From assembly GCA_004794655.1 (NCBI GenBank), contig SMMW01000522.1, forward strand, positions 744,001 through 808,000: a DNA stretch of 64,000 nucleotides, written 5' to 3'. The stretch comes from Marisa cornuarietis (taxonomy: Eukaryota; Mollusca; Gastropoda; Architaenioglossa; Ampullariidae). Both the position numbers and the translations under genes were made by a program. Positions 51,794-63,299 of this stretch are shown one piece after another (position 1 is the stretch's first letter; each line of letters opens with the position of its first letter). Below the pieces are notes generated by a model that was not told the DNA's origin, searched no databases, and saw only the letters and a program-made list of their open reading frames with translations.

Positions 51794-51948
51794 TGTAACG
51801 ACAAATTTCAGTATTTTTTGTATCAAGTCTTATGATTTTCTTATGATTCTGTGGTTGACAATGTATTGGCTTATACCATTAAACTGTTAAGATTATAATA
51901 ATTTGTTGGCTATTAAGCGCACGCGTTTTCACGCACACATGTATAAAC

Positions 51949-51949
51949 G

Positions 51950-51981
<32 letters not shown>

Positions 51982-52038
51982 CACACACATATATATATAC
52001 ACACAAACACACAAACACACACACACACACACACACAC
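51949..52038. repeat. Compound (AC)n(AT)n microsatellite
   Basis: Alternating blocks of AC and AT with AAAC interruptions over about 90 bases. Confidence 0.95.
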
Positions 52039-52770
52039 TTGTAAGTAGAGTTTATTAGCTTTCCAGAAAAAAATGAAGTGACAACCGTGGACAACATTTT
52101 CTCAATTGTCGCTCCCCGGTATGGCACCGTCCTCTTCTAGATATTTCCGCACCATGTCACGTGACAAACATGTCAGATTAAGAACTATTTTGGAAAGGAA
52201 ATCGAAAAATAACAGCCGTTCTTCTCCGTGTTGGCAGGTCGACACAAAACGGCGAGCATGTTATCCTGCGTATAATGTCTCCAGCGTTTTATCGATGAAT
52301 CGCGTTCAGGTCTGTGACAGGCTGGAGATGGGTTGCTGCTGTTGGAAGAAGCTCTGCTGCCGTTGGGCTAACAGACAGGTCGTTAGGTCATGGGTGGAAA
52401 CCAGAGACGATGGGAAAAAAATTTGGTTGGACAAATTGCCAGACGCGCTGGACAATGATTTCCGAACCAGTGCCAGAACTGGTTTGTACACAGTATAGGG
52501 AAAACGAATTCAAATCTGCTCCTTTTGCTGACTTCACCCCCTTCCCGATAAAGCAAGTAATAACGAATAACCATAACATTTATACAACAGTTTTCCAATC
52601 AAATTCAGGCTCACATCTCGTTAAGGAAATCCCTCTACGTTTTAACAAACTAAAAAAAATGCCCGATGCGCCATTTCTGCTGGGGGTGGATAGGTGGGTA
52701 AAATTTCCCTATTAAAAGTGTATTACATGGTGGAAGGAAATAGTCAATAATGTGAAAAGGTTCTCCAGGC

Positions 52771-52796
52771 AGCTTATGTCCTCCATTTTGTTGCAG
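52771..52796 (+). promoter_or_regulatory. Predicted 3' splice acceptor of the GPCR exon
   Basis: A pyrimidine-rich stretch (TTATGTCCTCCATTTTGTTG) runs into CAG just before receptor-like coding begins. Homology to TM3 starts immediately after this AG. The codons before it read through in frame but look unlike a GPCR. Confidence 0.65.
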
Positions 52797-53184
52797 ATCC
52801 AGTCGTTTGCCGTCTCCGTGCAGACTTTGTGCGCAATCGCCGTAGAGCGGTACTTCGCCATCTGCAAGCCCTTAAAGACAAGGATCACGAACAGAAAGAT
52901 CAGCCTGACTATCCTCATCATCTGGCTCATCGCCACCATCATCGCTCTGCCCGCCGCCATCTTCATCGTCATGGAGCGCACTTTCCAGGCCCCTGAGCTG
53001 GCCAACTACCTGACGCACTGCAAGTTCATGGTCGATGGCCTCTTCGATCAGATCTACCACCTGACTCTGGTGGTGACGCTGTACGTCGTGCCCATGCTGA
53101 CGATAGGCGTGTTCTACGCCATCATCTCCCACCACCTGTGGCACGTCAAGGTACCCGGGGTGTCCGTCCGCAGCAAGATGCGCA
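52797..53184 (+). CDS. Internal exon of a rhodopsin-family neuropeptide GPCR, orexin/allatotropin receptor-like (TM3 to intracellular loop 3)
   Basis: This exon encodes 129 codons plus one base of a class A peptide receptor in the plasma membrane. It begins inside TM3 and carries the G-protein-coupling ERY motif (DRY equivalent) at exon residues 17-19, followed by FAICKPL. TM4 spans about residues 35-58 and has the conserved Trp at 43. Extracellular loop 2 has the disulphide Cys at 75. TM5 spans about 88-110 with the conserved Pro at 99. The TM5 exit reads HLWHVKVPG; an LW...PG signature at this place is typical of orexin and allatotropin receptors. The left boundary is a pyrimidine-rich tract ending in TTGCAG (52791-52796). 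The right boundary is GTAAGT at 53185, leaving phase 1. Third codon positions are strongly C/G, unlike the surroundings. The open frame continues upstream to a GTG at 52752, but that part reads through the acceptor and is probably not coding. TM1-2 and TM6-7 must be on other exons, not recognised here. Another peptide-receptor subfamily remains possible. Confidence 0.85.
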
Positions 53185-53191
53185 GTAAGTG
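53183..53191 (+). promoter_or_regulatory. Predicted 5' splice donor of the GPCR exon
   Basis: GCA|GTAAGTG matches the donor consensus, and the frame reaches a stop three bases further on. An alternative AAG|GTACCC at 53151 is weaker. Using it would cut off the conserved VPG after TM5, so the later donor is preferred. Confidence 0.7.
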
Positions 53192-53655
53192 AACCTGTTC
53201 TTGAAATGTTTGCACTCAACGTAATTTGAACTTTAAAAATTATATACCTTTACCTTCACTCTAAAACTGTTTCATGCATACATCTTAACTCTAATGATTG
53301 TTTTCTAGATACAACCGCAATCTAAGGAATCTTATATTTTAGAACGACTTTCTTTACATTCTCACTCAAAATGTATTGTTCTGTCGCTCGCTAGTTTTTT
53401 TTTTCCTCCACAAAGACTTGGAGGATGACAGAAAATCCGCAATTCAAAGCATTTAGTAGGTACACTTATTATGACAGAGCTGAGATCGCTAGTCGGGGAT
53501 TTATTTTTATCTCGCTAAGATTCACAGGTTCCAGTTTGCAAATATTACATATGTCTTGAAAAAACTCGGGGCTAAAGTGCAGATTTTAATTATTGTAAAT
53601 TATGGTATACGATACATAAAATAACTAGGCTGTGCTAAATGCACTATTTTCCAAA

Positions 53656-53698
53656 TTGAATACATTCTCAAGCTCATTGAATACATTCTCAAGCTCTT
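53656..53698. repeat. 20-bp tandem duplication
   Basis: TTGAATACATTCTCAAGCTC occurs twice in succession without change. Confidence 0.9.
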
Positions 53699-56152
53699 AA
53701 GTTCTGAAAGCGATTACGAGTCAGAGAGTATGTCATTGAGGCTTTTCCACTGTGACACTGTGAGTCACGATCGAACTGTTTCCGATAGCTTTAGGTTTTG
53801 AGTCCGATTTGGGATTTGCATCGACGTTGGCCTTTTCACCTGTAGTCTGCGTGTGTGGAGATTTAAACGGACATGACTGTTCACTTCGGACAAAGGCTTT
53901 GAAGATTTGGTGCGATGCAAATTTTCTTCATCTAATGACCTGGTAGACTTCAGTTTGAGATACTATTTCCAAGGTACAGATCTGGCAAATATCCTTACAC
54001 CTTCCGTTCTCGAAATAAACTTATTAAAACATCAATACTCACAGAATGAGGTCAAATTTCTGACGTCACAATTATACACAGTAGCTTCAGTTCTTCCGTT
54101 GGTTGAAACCTTTCCGATGTAACCGTTTCCGTGTGCACTCCTAGTGTCCATTATGTTCACCATAAAGACGGACTGTGCATGCTGTAGGCACGTATCTTGG
54201 GAATAAATGAGCATATTGACCAAGATTTCGGGGATTAGTATCATGCTCGGAGCTTTACCTAGTTGTAGAATAAATGCGCTTCATTTGACTTGCCAATCAG
54301 TTCTAATCCTCCCGTGATGAATAGGGTTTTTGTTTCACCCACTCCAATTGTCTTTTTATTTCTTTTCTTATACTGGAATTGTTATTGTTGTTTAATAGTC
54401 TAATTACTTTTCAGTCGCAAAAAGTTTGACTGGACTCAACACACCTGACAGCGTAACGTTTGCACGACTCTGTCCAAATTCAAACGCTTTGCTGCAAACT
54501 CCAAAGTTGTTTAAAAGTAAAACTTATTGATGACATTCAACACACTGATACGACCACCAGACCATGAAATTAATGACATTTAAAGTAGACGATGATGATG
54601 CCTAAACACATCGTGAGACATCCTCAGCAACAAAGGCTCTATTGACACCTCATTTTACCGCTGAATCACGCCGTTTTTGGAGGCCTTGTAAAAAGCTTCA
54701 GAGAGCATTTAGCCTAACATGATCTAAAACTGTGTCAATAGCCCAAAACAGGAAGTTCAGCAAATTGGAAAAGGACTCCGCCTTTCATGAGCACGTTCGC
54801 ACACAGAAATCGAAAACATTGAAAGAGAGGCGATTCTCTGCTCTCTTCCCGTAGAACACAGCATTTTCACCACGAGCACCTTTCACTGGGAATTACTATC
54901 CCTCAGATGAATCGAACGCACAAGAGATTAATTCTCCATCGAGGGGCCCAATCCCGTGCAAAAGGATTTTTGCTTGGAAAAGATATCTGAAAATGCCTTT
55001 TATTTTATATTGATGTGGAACAAACCGCTCGCTAAAGGAGATGAGTAAACGATTTTGAAGAGTAAACCCGGAAAAGAAATTGCTTACACGAGAACAAAGT
55101 CAGAGACGAAATCCATCGTCCAGAAGGACTTGCCGTGACGCCAAGACACTGTTGACTAAAGACAAACCTTCTCTATTTGTCACGATAAAACTCCTTTCTT
55201 TCCGAGAAGTCTGTCAACCCTGCTAGTTCTATCCCTTCAACCGTTCTCCACGCGTCTGGGGACCTGGACAGCATCAGACTCGAAATTTCTTTACGTCTAT
55301 CTTTTATTGTCCACCGTGGGGGACATGAGTTATTTGTAAACCCTTAGAGCCCCTTGGTTTCTAAACCATCACGACCTTTGGGATCATTTGTTTGACTCGG
55401 TGAAACATTTGCATTTAAAACATTGTTTCATGAAACAAAACAAAAAAGGAAAAATGGGGAGAACAAGAAAAGAAAGAACAAATAGAGAAACAAGAAAAAA
55501 ATGACACATAAGGATTTTAAAGCTGGTTTATCATTTTGTTTGAAAGGTCACAGCGGTTTTTTTCTTGGCCTGAACAGCGTTGCTGCTCGCGGCGTGTTCG
55601 AGGGCTTTAAAGGCCTAGTCGTCCAACAGTCTGCTTGCCGCTTCACTGCTTTGAAGTATAGATGACAGTTCACTGGACTTTAACCCCCATGAACGTTTAT
55701 AATTGCTGTAGTACTTCTATCTAGATTATCAAGGGAGGGAGGTTGTAGATAAACTTTACACGACTGCTTCCTGGCTGCGTGTAGGATTTTCAATCACGTG
55801 GTACCATTAAACGACAAAGACTTTTTTTAAAAAAAATCATAAGAAAACTCATAGATAAGAATTCAGAAACAGTAGATATTTAACAAAGTCGTCACTGAGG
55901 CAGAACGCACAGAAAACAAAAGGCAAATCGCTCATGTAAAAAACCTAAATAAAATAAAATGAAAGACTGATCTCTTGTCGTCAGCGGGATTTTCTGTAAT
56001 AAAATTAATGGACGTTCGAAGCTGCGGCAAAGGCGGGTCATCATGCTGACACGATTGTATAAGACCAGTCTTTTCTAGATCTTTCTTCCAACAATCCTGC
56101 ATTTGCCGTGTGCGCAAAATTTTTCTGAAGATGCCGTCCACGCGCGCGCAGG

Positions 56153-56230
56153 AATGTAAGTGCCGTGTGCAGAATTTAAGTGCCGTGTGCAGAATCTAAG
56201 TGTCGTGTGCACAATGTAGATGTCATGCGC
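56153..56230. repeat. 20-bp minisatellite, four copies
   Basis: Units of AATTTAAGTGCCGTGTGCAG start at 56153, 56173, 56193 and 56213. The last is most diverged and merges into GC-rich TGCGCCTGCGCG sequence. Confidence 0.9.
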
Positions 56231-57279
56231 CTGCGCGTCGTGTGCAGGGGCTGCGCAGGGCGTGTCCCGCGCAAAGATTAGCAGGTAACTACAGGTACAT
56301 AAGGCGATCAGGTTTGTTCGGTTGAGAACCGAGTCCTTATGACATGAGATCCCGCAGGGCACGAGAGAGAAAGGTGACATGGCGGAGTTGGAACTTAGAG
56401 ACGTCGAAAAATTCCTATGAAGTCGAAAAGCGCCTCATGCTTCATTACTTTAATGCAGCCCTGGCACACAGAGGTCGCACTTGCTTGGACAGTCGTACGT
56501 CTGATTTCCTGGCGCGCCGCAGGTGGTATTTTTACACCTGGTGCCAGCTGGCATCCATTTTAATGGCTTTATTCGACGCGCCTGACTTACGTCAAAGGAA
56601 GTCTATGTCGTTGTATATCCATTCTATTTGTCTATCCACCCACCTGCTTATCTACCTGTGACTAGTTCTGTCTGTCTGCCTGCTGCTAGTGGTTTCATTA
56701 TGGACCTTCATTACTGGATAAGCGACTCAGGTTCATGTCCAGTGTAAGTCTCGGCTTTCCTTAAGACAGGCCTCGTGTTTCCGGCTGTTTCTTTGCATAC
56801 CTTAAAAAAATTCTTAAAGTAGATGTTTTGTTTTCGTATCATAACAATATATACAATTGTTTCCAAAAAAAAAACAATAGGTTTTTAATTGCTAGTGGTA
56901 AAGGAAGTCAATAGCATCTGTTGTGACGATGTTTTTATATTATAAAATTGTCGAAAATACAAATGCGTTTTCTTTAAACAAACAGAATGCATTTTACAGA
57001 AAATACTGTTTATTTTGCCGTCAATCTTTTTTAACAAGGTTATGATGACAGAAAAGCTTAATTACTCACTTCCAAAATTCGGAATATCCGCAATTTTGAA
57101 AGAAAACGGAAGCGAAAGCCCTCGTTGTTAGGGTTTGTTACGATTGGTCACTCCTATGATAGAGCAAAGAGGCAACGAATGAGAGACACTTATCCAGTGA
57201 ATGAAGGTCCGTGGTTTCATTTCGTGAATAGCACTTGCTGTCTGAGACCAAGAAGTATGCTGTAAGACAGGAGACGCGG

Positions 57280-57459
57280 ATTTTTGGTTTTACGCCGAGT
57301 CAGCAACAAAGGATATATCACGGCAAGGCAGCCAGCCCTGTAAACAAATGCCACATGCAAGAGAAAGAACGACGTGCCCGAGACGAGAGCTGAACCCAGG
57401 ACAGCCAACCTTCACTGTATTGGGGACAGGCGCTAACCATTGCGCCACCGGACCGCCCC
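57280..57459 (-). mobile_element. tRNA-derived SINE, family A, full-length minus-strand copy
   Basis: On the minus strand it starts GGGGCGGTCCGGTGGCGCAA with an intact A box, has the B box GGGTTCAGCTCTCGTC, and ends CTCGGCGTAAAACC. It aligns over its full length with 21803-21980. Confidence 0.85.
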
Positions 57460-57880
57460 AAAACATCATCTTGAACTGATATTTTATAATGAAATTACCA
57501 CCCAGATACTGCAGGATTTCTGACTTTAGGCATTAGAAGTTTCGTGCTACACAGGAACACCCGTTTGGTCGACATTACATGCTTTGCAGAACGGGCCTAT
57601 TCGGATGAATGTCTGATGACACGGGACCCGTTTAAAACAAGTCACACTGAATCTTGTCGGTTATTAGGCCAAGTGTTGACAATAGCTGGCTGATGTCAGG
57701 CTCTTCAATGGCACTGTCATATTCTTTAAGCTGATATTAATAGAAATAATATGATTATGACGTCATTTTGTTTAGAATTCAAACAGTATTGAAAGCTGCT
57801 TAAAGAATTCTCTTTCTTAGTATTGTCTCCCCTCAATCATTTGCAGCCTGTAGTGTGACATATCTCAGCGTGTGTGTGTA

Positions 57881-57923
<43 letters not shown>

Positions 57924-58469
57924 TCTGGCAGCCAGCCAGAAATCAGACACCAAAGAGACGGGCAGGCTGACCAACAGGCTGACAGGAGGAAAGCAGCAGG
58001 ACTGACTTTCTTAAAGTCTTAATTGCCCTTTTTGACCTGCATGGAGTCTCCAGAGGACATAATGCCTTTCTCCCTCAGCACATGCTTCTATTCCTCATTG
58101 CAGCAATAGGTGACACCAGAAAGCTTTTGCTCTGCGAAAAGCATTTTTTTAAATAATCCAATTACCGCTTTTGAGATAACACTTGCCATGTGAAGAAATT
58201 CGATTTTCTCTTTTTGTGCGCATAGATATCTACAGATGCTTCTCTAACGACATTATGTAACATGTTTTAAATGCAGTTGTCATTCAGTCAAGTGTATTGA
58301 GATAAAAAATATTCATGATGCACGATAGGGGTACATCAAGTTATTGTTCCTCCAAAACGAAGCAAATCAGCGCGGGTGAGTTAGAGTTTTTCCTAGAGAA
58401 ACTGCTAAGTTAGTCTAGAATATGTAGGGTTCATTCAGACTTTAAAATTAGCGCAGAAAATTTAGCATT
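57460..58469. other. Non-coding stretch
   Basis: Only the GT/GA microsatellite at 57870 was recognised. Confidence 0.5.
57870..57922. repeat. Compound (GT)n(GA)n microsatellite
   Basis: About 15 GT units (one interruption) followed by about 11 GA units. Confidence 0.95.
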
Positions 58470-58612
58470 CTTCCATCAGTACTGTTGTTTATTCTTCCGT
58501 CCCTCGTGTCCTATCCATTTAGTCCACGTCTCTTCCCCGTTTTAAGCGCTAAGAGCATGCTCTCTATGAGTGTGAATATGCGCTATAAAAATCTTGGGAT
58601 TTGATTTTCCTG
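58470..58612 (+). mobile_element. CR1-like LINE 3' terminal fragment
   Basis: TATTCTTCCGTCCCTCGTGT followed by TTAAGCGCTAAGAGCATGCT and GTGTGAATATGCGCTATAAA. The same phrases occur on the opposite strand at 61335-61440, there attached to readable RT coding sequence, which identifies this piece as the untranslated end of the same family. Confidence 0.65.
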
Positions 58613-58799
58613 TCTGCCGCCTATGTGAAGCCACTTGATCCTGTGATTATGCCATCCCGGGATGCAAAACACCATAAATGTATAGGCTCCCTGCGCGGAT
58701 AAAAGCAAAAAGTGCAAAACACCTTTGCTCGCACATTCTTTCACAAGTAAAAAGGCTGTCTGTGTTACAAGAAGTCTCCGTCCTCTGGTTTCCATTTGG

Positions 58800-59180
58800 T
58801 TTCAGGATTGCCACACTCTGCTATCGTGAGTCGTTTGAGCTTGTGAACTGGTCGGTACCTTCGCAAGGTCTGCGATTGGCATCACTCTGTACCCTTCATC
58901 AGACGAGGAAACGTTTCCCCGTTCAGTAGAGACACTAGAAGCGTTCCAGTTCGAAGTGAAGACTTATCTCTTTCAAACAGGATTCCAGAAATGCAATGAA
59001 TTGTTTGACCGTTCTTTTTCTCATAACTCACATCTCCCCGTTCCTTCATACGTTTGTACATCGGATTATCTAGTCATGTCCATTTCTATCGTGCTGATAT
59101 ACTTTTTATTTCACAAAAATCTCATGGAGCTCTCCTTGTGGAAGAAGTGCGCTATATGAATCCCCTTTTGGTTATAAGAA
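58800..59180 (+). mobile_element. CR1-like LINE 3' end, second family
   Basis: The plus strand reads SVETLEAFQFEVKTYLFQTGF, like the S(L)ETFKxxLKTYLF end of CR1-like RT proteins. It is followed by about 180 bases and the terminal GAAGTGCGCTATATGAATCC. Upstream coding is too degraded to follow. Confidence 0.55.
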
Positions 59181-60039
59181 TCAGGAAGCTTGTGGATTTG
59201 TTAGCGATAATATAATGGGGTGCAGTTGGGCACACAAAGCGTTTCCTCCCATGACCACAGGACCGCTAGAACTGGCCAGCAGGAGAGGAAATCATTGGCA
59301 CGCATGCCAAAAGCAATATCTGGAACTTGCATAATTATAAAAACAAGGAAGGACACACGTGGTTTGCTATTGTTTTTAAACCTTTCACTTCGGGAGAGAC
59401 AGAGATATAGCGACAACGGCCACACGTGTTGAGGAGGGCTGAGAGGTAAGCTGCAGGGAGGATGTTAGCTTCTTAAAGTAAGATATTCAGATTGTAGATG
59501 CAGATATTTTGATTAAAGTTAGTTAGCTGACATTTTATTTAACTGATTGTAATAGTAAACAGGTTGTAGTTATGAACTATTGTCTTATGTTATTTATCCG
59601 GTGCTACCTTCCCGTCCTTATGTATGCATCCGCTCTCAGCCTAATGCAATCAAGCCACGTGTGTCCTAATACATCGGGTAAGAGCAGCAGCCGTTGATGC
59701 CGGGTAGCGAGGTACCCAGCTTTAGTCTCTTCTTAGTCTCTCTTTCTCTTTCCTTCCTTTTGTAATGGAGGTGCGTCTCCCTGTACGACAGGTCGAGTGG
59801 TCCCCAAATATTTTGCGTGGTGGATATTCTGGAAACCAATCACGGTGCCGGAACCCTCCTTATAGTCTTCTTGGTCAGCTGCACTGCAGGCTACTATAAC
59901 GTAGAGCTCCGGCTCCGGGATTGGTTTCCACGAGAGATAACGGTTACCCAGCCAATATTGTCAACACAGACAGACAAACGGATGACATTCTCTCTGTTTT
60001 TGAAAGGGCAGCATAGAAGACGAAACACTCACCTCCCCC

Positions 60040-60134
<95 letters not shown>

Positions 60135-60164
60135 AAATGAACTGTTTCCTCAAAAGGGGGAAGC
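59181..60164. other. Non-coding stretch
   Basis: No coding sequence recognised. Ends in the TC/AC microsatellite listed next. Confidence 0.5.
60041..60132. repeat. Compound (TC)n(AC)n microsatellite
   Basis: About ten TC units then about 36 AC units, the same junction type as at 23371-23461 but with unrelated flanks. Confidence 0.97.
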
Positions 60165-60345
60165 CGATACACGAGCGGTGAGTACACTGTCGTCCGAAAA
60201 ATGGCGCGCTAGTTTAATACACATGTGGTAAAACGAACTTGACCCAGTCCACCCAGTTGTCGAAAACGGGTACCTGACCCCATAGAGGTTAGAGAAAGTA
60301 AGGCAGTAAGAGAAAGAGAGATGAGATGGGCACCGCTCTCGCAAA
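60165..60345 (+). mobile_element. tRNA-derived SINE-like element, family B, copy 2
   Basis: From about 60203 it aligns with 7513-7640: TGGCGCGCTAGTTTAATACA matches the B-box part of copy 1, and GTACCTGACCCCATAGAGGT matches its body. The end is AGAAAGAGAGATGAGATGGG. The B box is mutated here. The left boundary is uncertain. Confidence 0.6.
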
Positions 60346-60784
60346 AATACTTGCCCCCGCTGGTCTTCAACATCTCCCAGAGGACCTAAGCAAGGTTTGC
60401 GGACGATCTTCAATTACTTTCCTCAAAAGTGTGAGTAGAAACACTACCGCATGTCAGCTGGCCCCAGAAATCCCTATAAAATATAAAATCGTCGAGAAAT
60501 GTTCCGAGTAATCGACCGTCAGCGTGTCTCCCTCACATGACTTACGAGTTCGATAATGTTATCAATCCCCTCTAGACTACAAGCTATTGATTCGCGTGGA
60601 CTACTGGGTAATGGCGATCTGGCCACGCAGCTGACACCTCAGCCATGCGCGACTATCAGTGCGAGAGGAGGTCCCGACCTCTCTTCCTACAGTCAGCCGC
60701 ACACATGCATTCACGGCGGTACGCGCAAATGAGCGGACTTCGTACAACGACTACGTACTCCGGCAACTAACAACAAACAGAGAG

Positions 60785-60980
60785 CTGGCATGGTGACTGG
60801 CATGGTGACATGGTGACTGGCATGGTGACTGGCATGGTGACATGGTGACTGGCATAGTGACTGGCAGGGCGACTGGCATGGTGACTGGCATTGTGACATG
60901 GTGACTGGCAGGATGACTGGCATGGTGACTGGCATGGCGACTGGCAGGATGTCTGGCATGGTGACTGGCATGGTGACTGG
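60785..60980. repeat. 12-bp minisatellite with 8-bp spacer units
   Basis: Fourteen copies of CTGGCATGGTGA and three of the shorter CATGGTGA, arranged as 2+1, 2+1, 4+1, then 6. The 8-bp form is the 12-bp unit minus CTGG. Minus-strand frames encode repeated MPVTMPV and are not a gene. Confidence 0.95.
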
Positions 60981-61334
60981 CTAGAAGACGACGGCCCAGA
61001 TACGGGGAAGCAGACATGGTCCTGACATGAGAAGGACTGGAGAAGATGAGGCAGCGCACGCAAGCGTAATGGTCGTCGTTAGAGCGACGTATCGCTCGCT
61101 GGGTGGACACTGATGTGCGTGAGTCCAAATTAAAGTCAGACGCCGTGATGCTCGTGCAGAGATTCTTTCCAGCGTCTCCTTCACCGATAAACACACCAAG
61201 TACAGCTTTGTTGATACGCTTAACCTGTGCACGTTCAAGCATCACGTCTTATTTTCTAGAAGAAAAGCTGTTTTAATATGTACGCACTGAAAATGATAAT
61301 GATAATATTAAAAAATAATAATAAACGCAAAATT

Positions 61335-61800
61335 ATTATATAGCACGTAGTCGCAGTCTTAAGGAGCATGCTCTTAAAGCAAGAATGAGACAGGGGCAAC
61401 ATACGAGGGACAGAAGAACAAGCAAAGAACATTTGAACGGAAGGATAAACAAAAGTACTGATGACGAATTAAGGACAAATCTAAACACGTAAAGAGGATT
61501 TAAATAACAAGCACAGTAAGGGTATGAAAAAGGACTGGCATTGTGGGAACTGGTGTTAGGAGTAACATGAAGAGGTGGGTTTTCAGTGCACATTTAAGGG
61601 ATTCAGTAGTGGGAAGGTGGCGGATATTGAAAGGGAGAAAGTTCCATTGTTTCGCTGCACAGTAATTTAAAATCCTGTGGCCATATGTGGTTGTTATGGT
61701 GACAGAAATAGTAAGCAGACGGTCATCAGACGAGGAGTGGAGTTGTCTGGCTGGGACGTAAAGGGAAGTTCAGAAAAATAATCAGGACAGGAGCCAGCAA
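61335..61800 (-). mobile_element. CR1-like LINE 3' end, minus strand
   Basis: The minus strand reads DDRLLTISVTITTTYGHRI, then AKQWNFLPFNIRHLPTTES and LKCALKTHLFML, the classic end of a CR1-like ORF2 (xxWNSLPxxIRxxxxxxSFKxxLKTHLF). The untranslated tail shares TTCTTCTGTCCCTCGTATGT and TTTAAGAGCATGCTCC with 58470-58612 and ends GTGCTATATAATAATTTTG. The 5' side is truncated. Confidence 0.75.
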
Positions 61801-61868
61801 AGAAATTAAAACACAGAGACAGAGAAAAATCAAAGCAACTCCACGAAAAGCTAGCAAGTTATCAAAAC

Positions 61869-61869
<1 letters not shown>

Positions 61870-61913
<44 letters not shown>
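61870..61913. repeat. (GT)n microsatellite
   Basis: About 22 GT units. Confidence 0.97.
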
Positions 61914-61918
<5 letters not shown>

Positions 61919-63299
61919 ACATATAATGGTGTTATGCAGATAACCGTTGGAACTTCCAGTGCACTTGGTCCGCTGGGATCCTCATGCGATGGTAAGATGG
62001 CTTCTGCGTAACCTTCCAGCGCGCGCTAATTAGTGCAAGTAGATAAAGGGGTGACAACCACTTGGTTTACGGTCGCACGGTATCATTAATAAAGGATGTC
62101 ATAGTTTTGTTTTGACTGACTTTAGACAAGCTCCCACCACGTACCGCAGATTTTAGCAACGCTGCCCTGAAGTTTCTTGGCCTGCTGAAAGACATTTCTG
62201 ACAGCAAGTAAAAGAGAAGACGAAGATATGAAAGAGAGAGAGAGAGAGAAAGAGAGATGAACACATCAGGCCACCGACCAGTCGTCCAACAGGCAAACAT
62301 CTGTACGGAGAAGAACAAACACATGCCTGAGTGTATGCCTGAGTGCATATGCGCGCGCGAACCGACTGTTGGCTAGATGATAGAATAATGTAGAAAACGT
62401 TTTCGTCTTTAACTTTAAGCAGACAAGTCGCACCTAAAGAGGACACTCCATGCACATGACATCACTACACGCGCTATTGATTTGCCAGGTAATCAGTAAT
62501 AACGATGCCGTCAGCATGCTCGGTGCTTTCTTCTGTCGTTCTGTGTTCTCATATCCCGAGGAAAAGAAAACAGAAAGTAATGAAAATCATTTGAGTTGGA
62601 AGATTTCTTATGGAATGGAGTTTTTTCCCCAGGAAACTCTTATTATGAATTCAAAGAAATTTGCTGTTTAAAATTTTAATGGCCCCAATGTATGCCAATA
62701 AAGTTCGGTTATTTTGTCGTTTGGATCTTAAGACCGTCTGAGCTGCTTATTGAAGCTCGCCTATCTCGTGTCTTTAATTGTAATTAATTTTTGTAATCCC
62801 TTTTGTGTCTTGCCTGTAATAAACAATGGCCACTAACTGAAAAGGACAGCCCCAAAATTGTCTCGACTAGATCATGGATAAGGTTTGAAAGCCTGGCGCT
62901 ATCTGCTTGGGTCTATGCAGACTACACAACAATAGCCTCACGTGCATTCGTGCTTTTATTTGGAAGAGCCGCCTGTACAGCCGGCATTCCTTAACACTGT
63001 CCGAACACGCGCGTTTGCATAAAGGAGGAAATAGACTTCTATCTCGAGGAGTTGTATGATAGAGACTGGAGAAGTCTCTTGCTTCTTCTCTCCTGATAGC
63101 TGCCAACCTTCCAAATCTCTTGTCCAACACAAAGACCTGGGTACTCTAATTAATGACAGCAAGTCAGACTACTCCAGAGGTCTCATCAGAGATGTCTGCC
63201 CCTCATCGTGGACGTGAAGTAGTCGATCTTTCTGGTGGATGACATACTCGTCGTGAGAGCTGCCTGCCTATAATGCAACAGTCTGGTCAAGTGGTGTAT

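Larger units (their letters stand above)
51031..52770. other. Non-coding stretch upstream of the GPCR exon
   Basis: Apart from the two microsatellites listed here, open frames such as 52106-52498 and 52314-52715 have no GPCR-like TM1/TM2 sequence or other motif. Probably intron of the receptor gene, by inference. Confidence 0.5.
53192..57279. other. Non-coding stretch downstream of the GPCR exon
   Basis: Probably the next intron, by inference. No TM6/TM7 exon was recognised. Small repeats: a 20-bp direct duplication at 53656-53698 and the minisatellite at 56153. The frame at 56344-56661 is not GPCR-like. Confidence 0.5.

Noticed and set aside
52872..53219. Open frame on the minus strand overlapping the GPCR exon
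   Set aside because: It is an antisense shadow of the receptor exon, caused by that exon's C/G-rich third codon positions.
60711..61245. Overlapping minus-strand frames encoding MPVTMPV-like repeats
   Set aside because: Three frames are open at once through the 12/8-bp minisatellite, which is what simple repeats produce.
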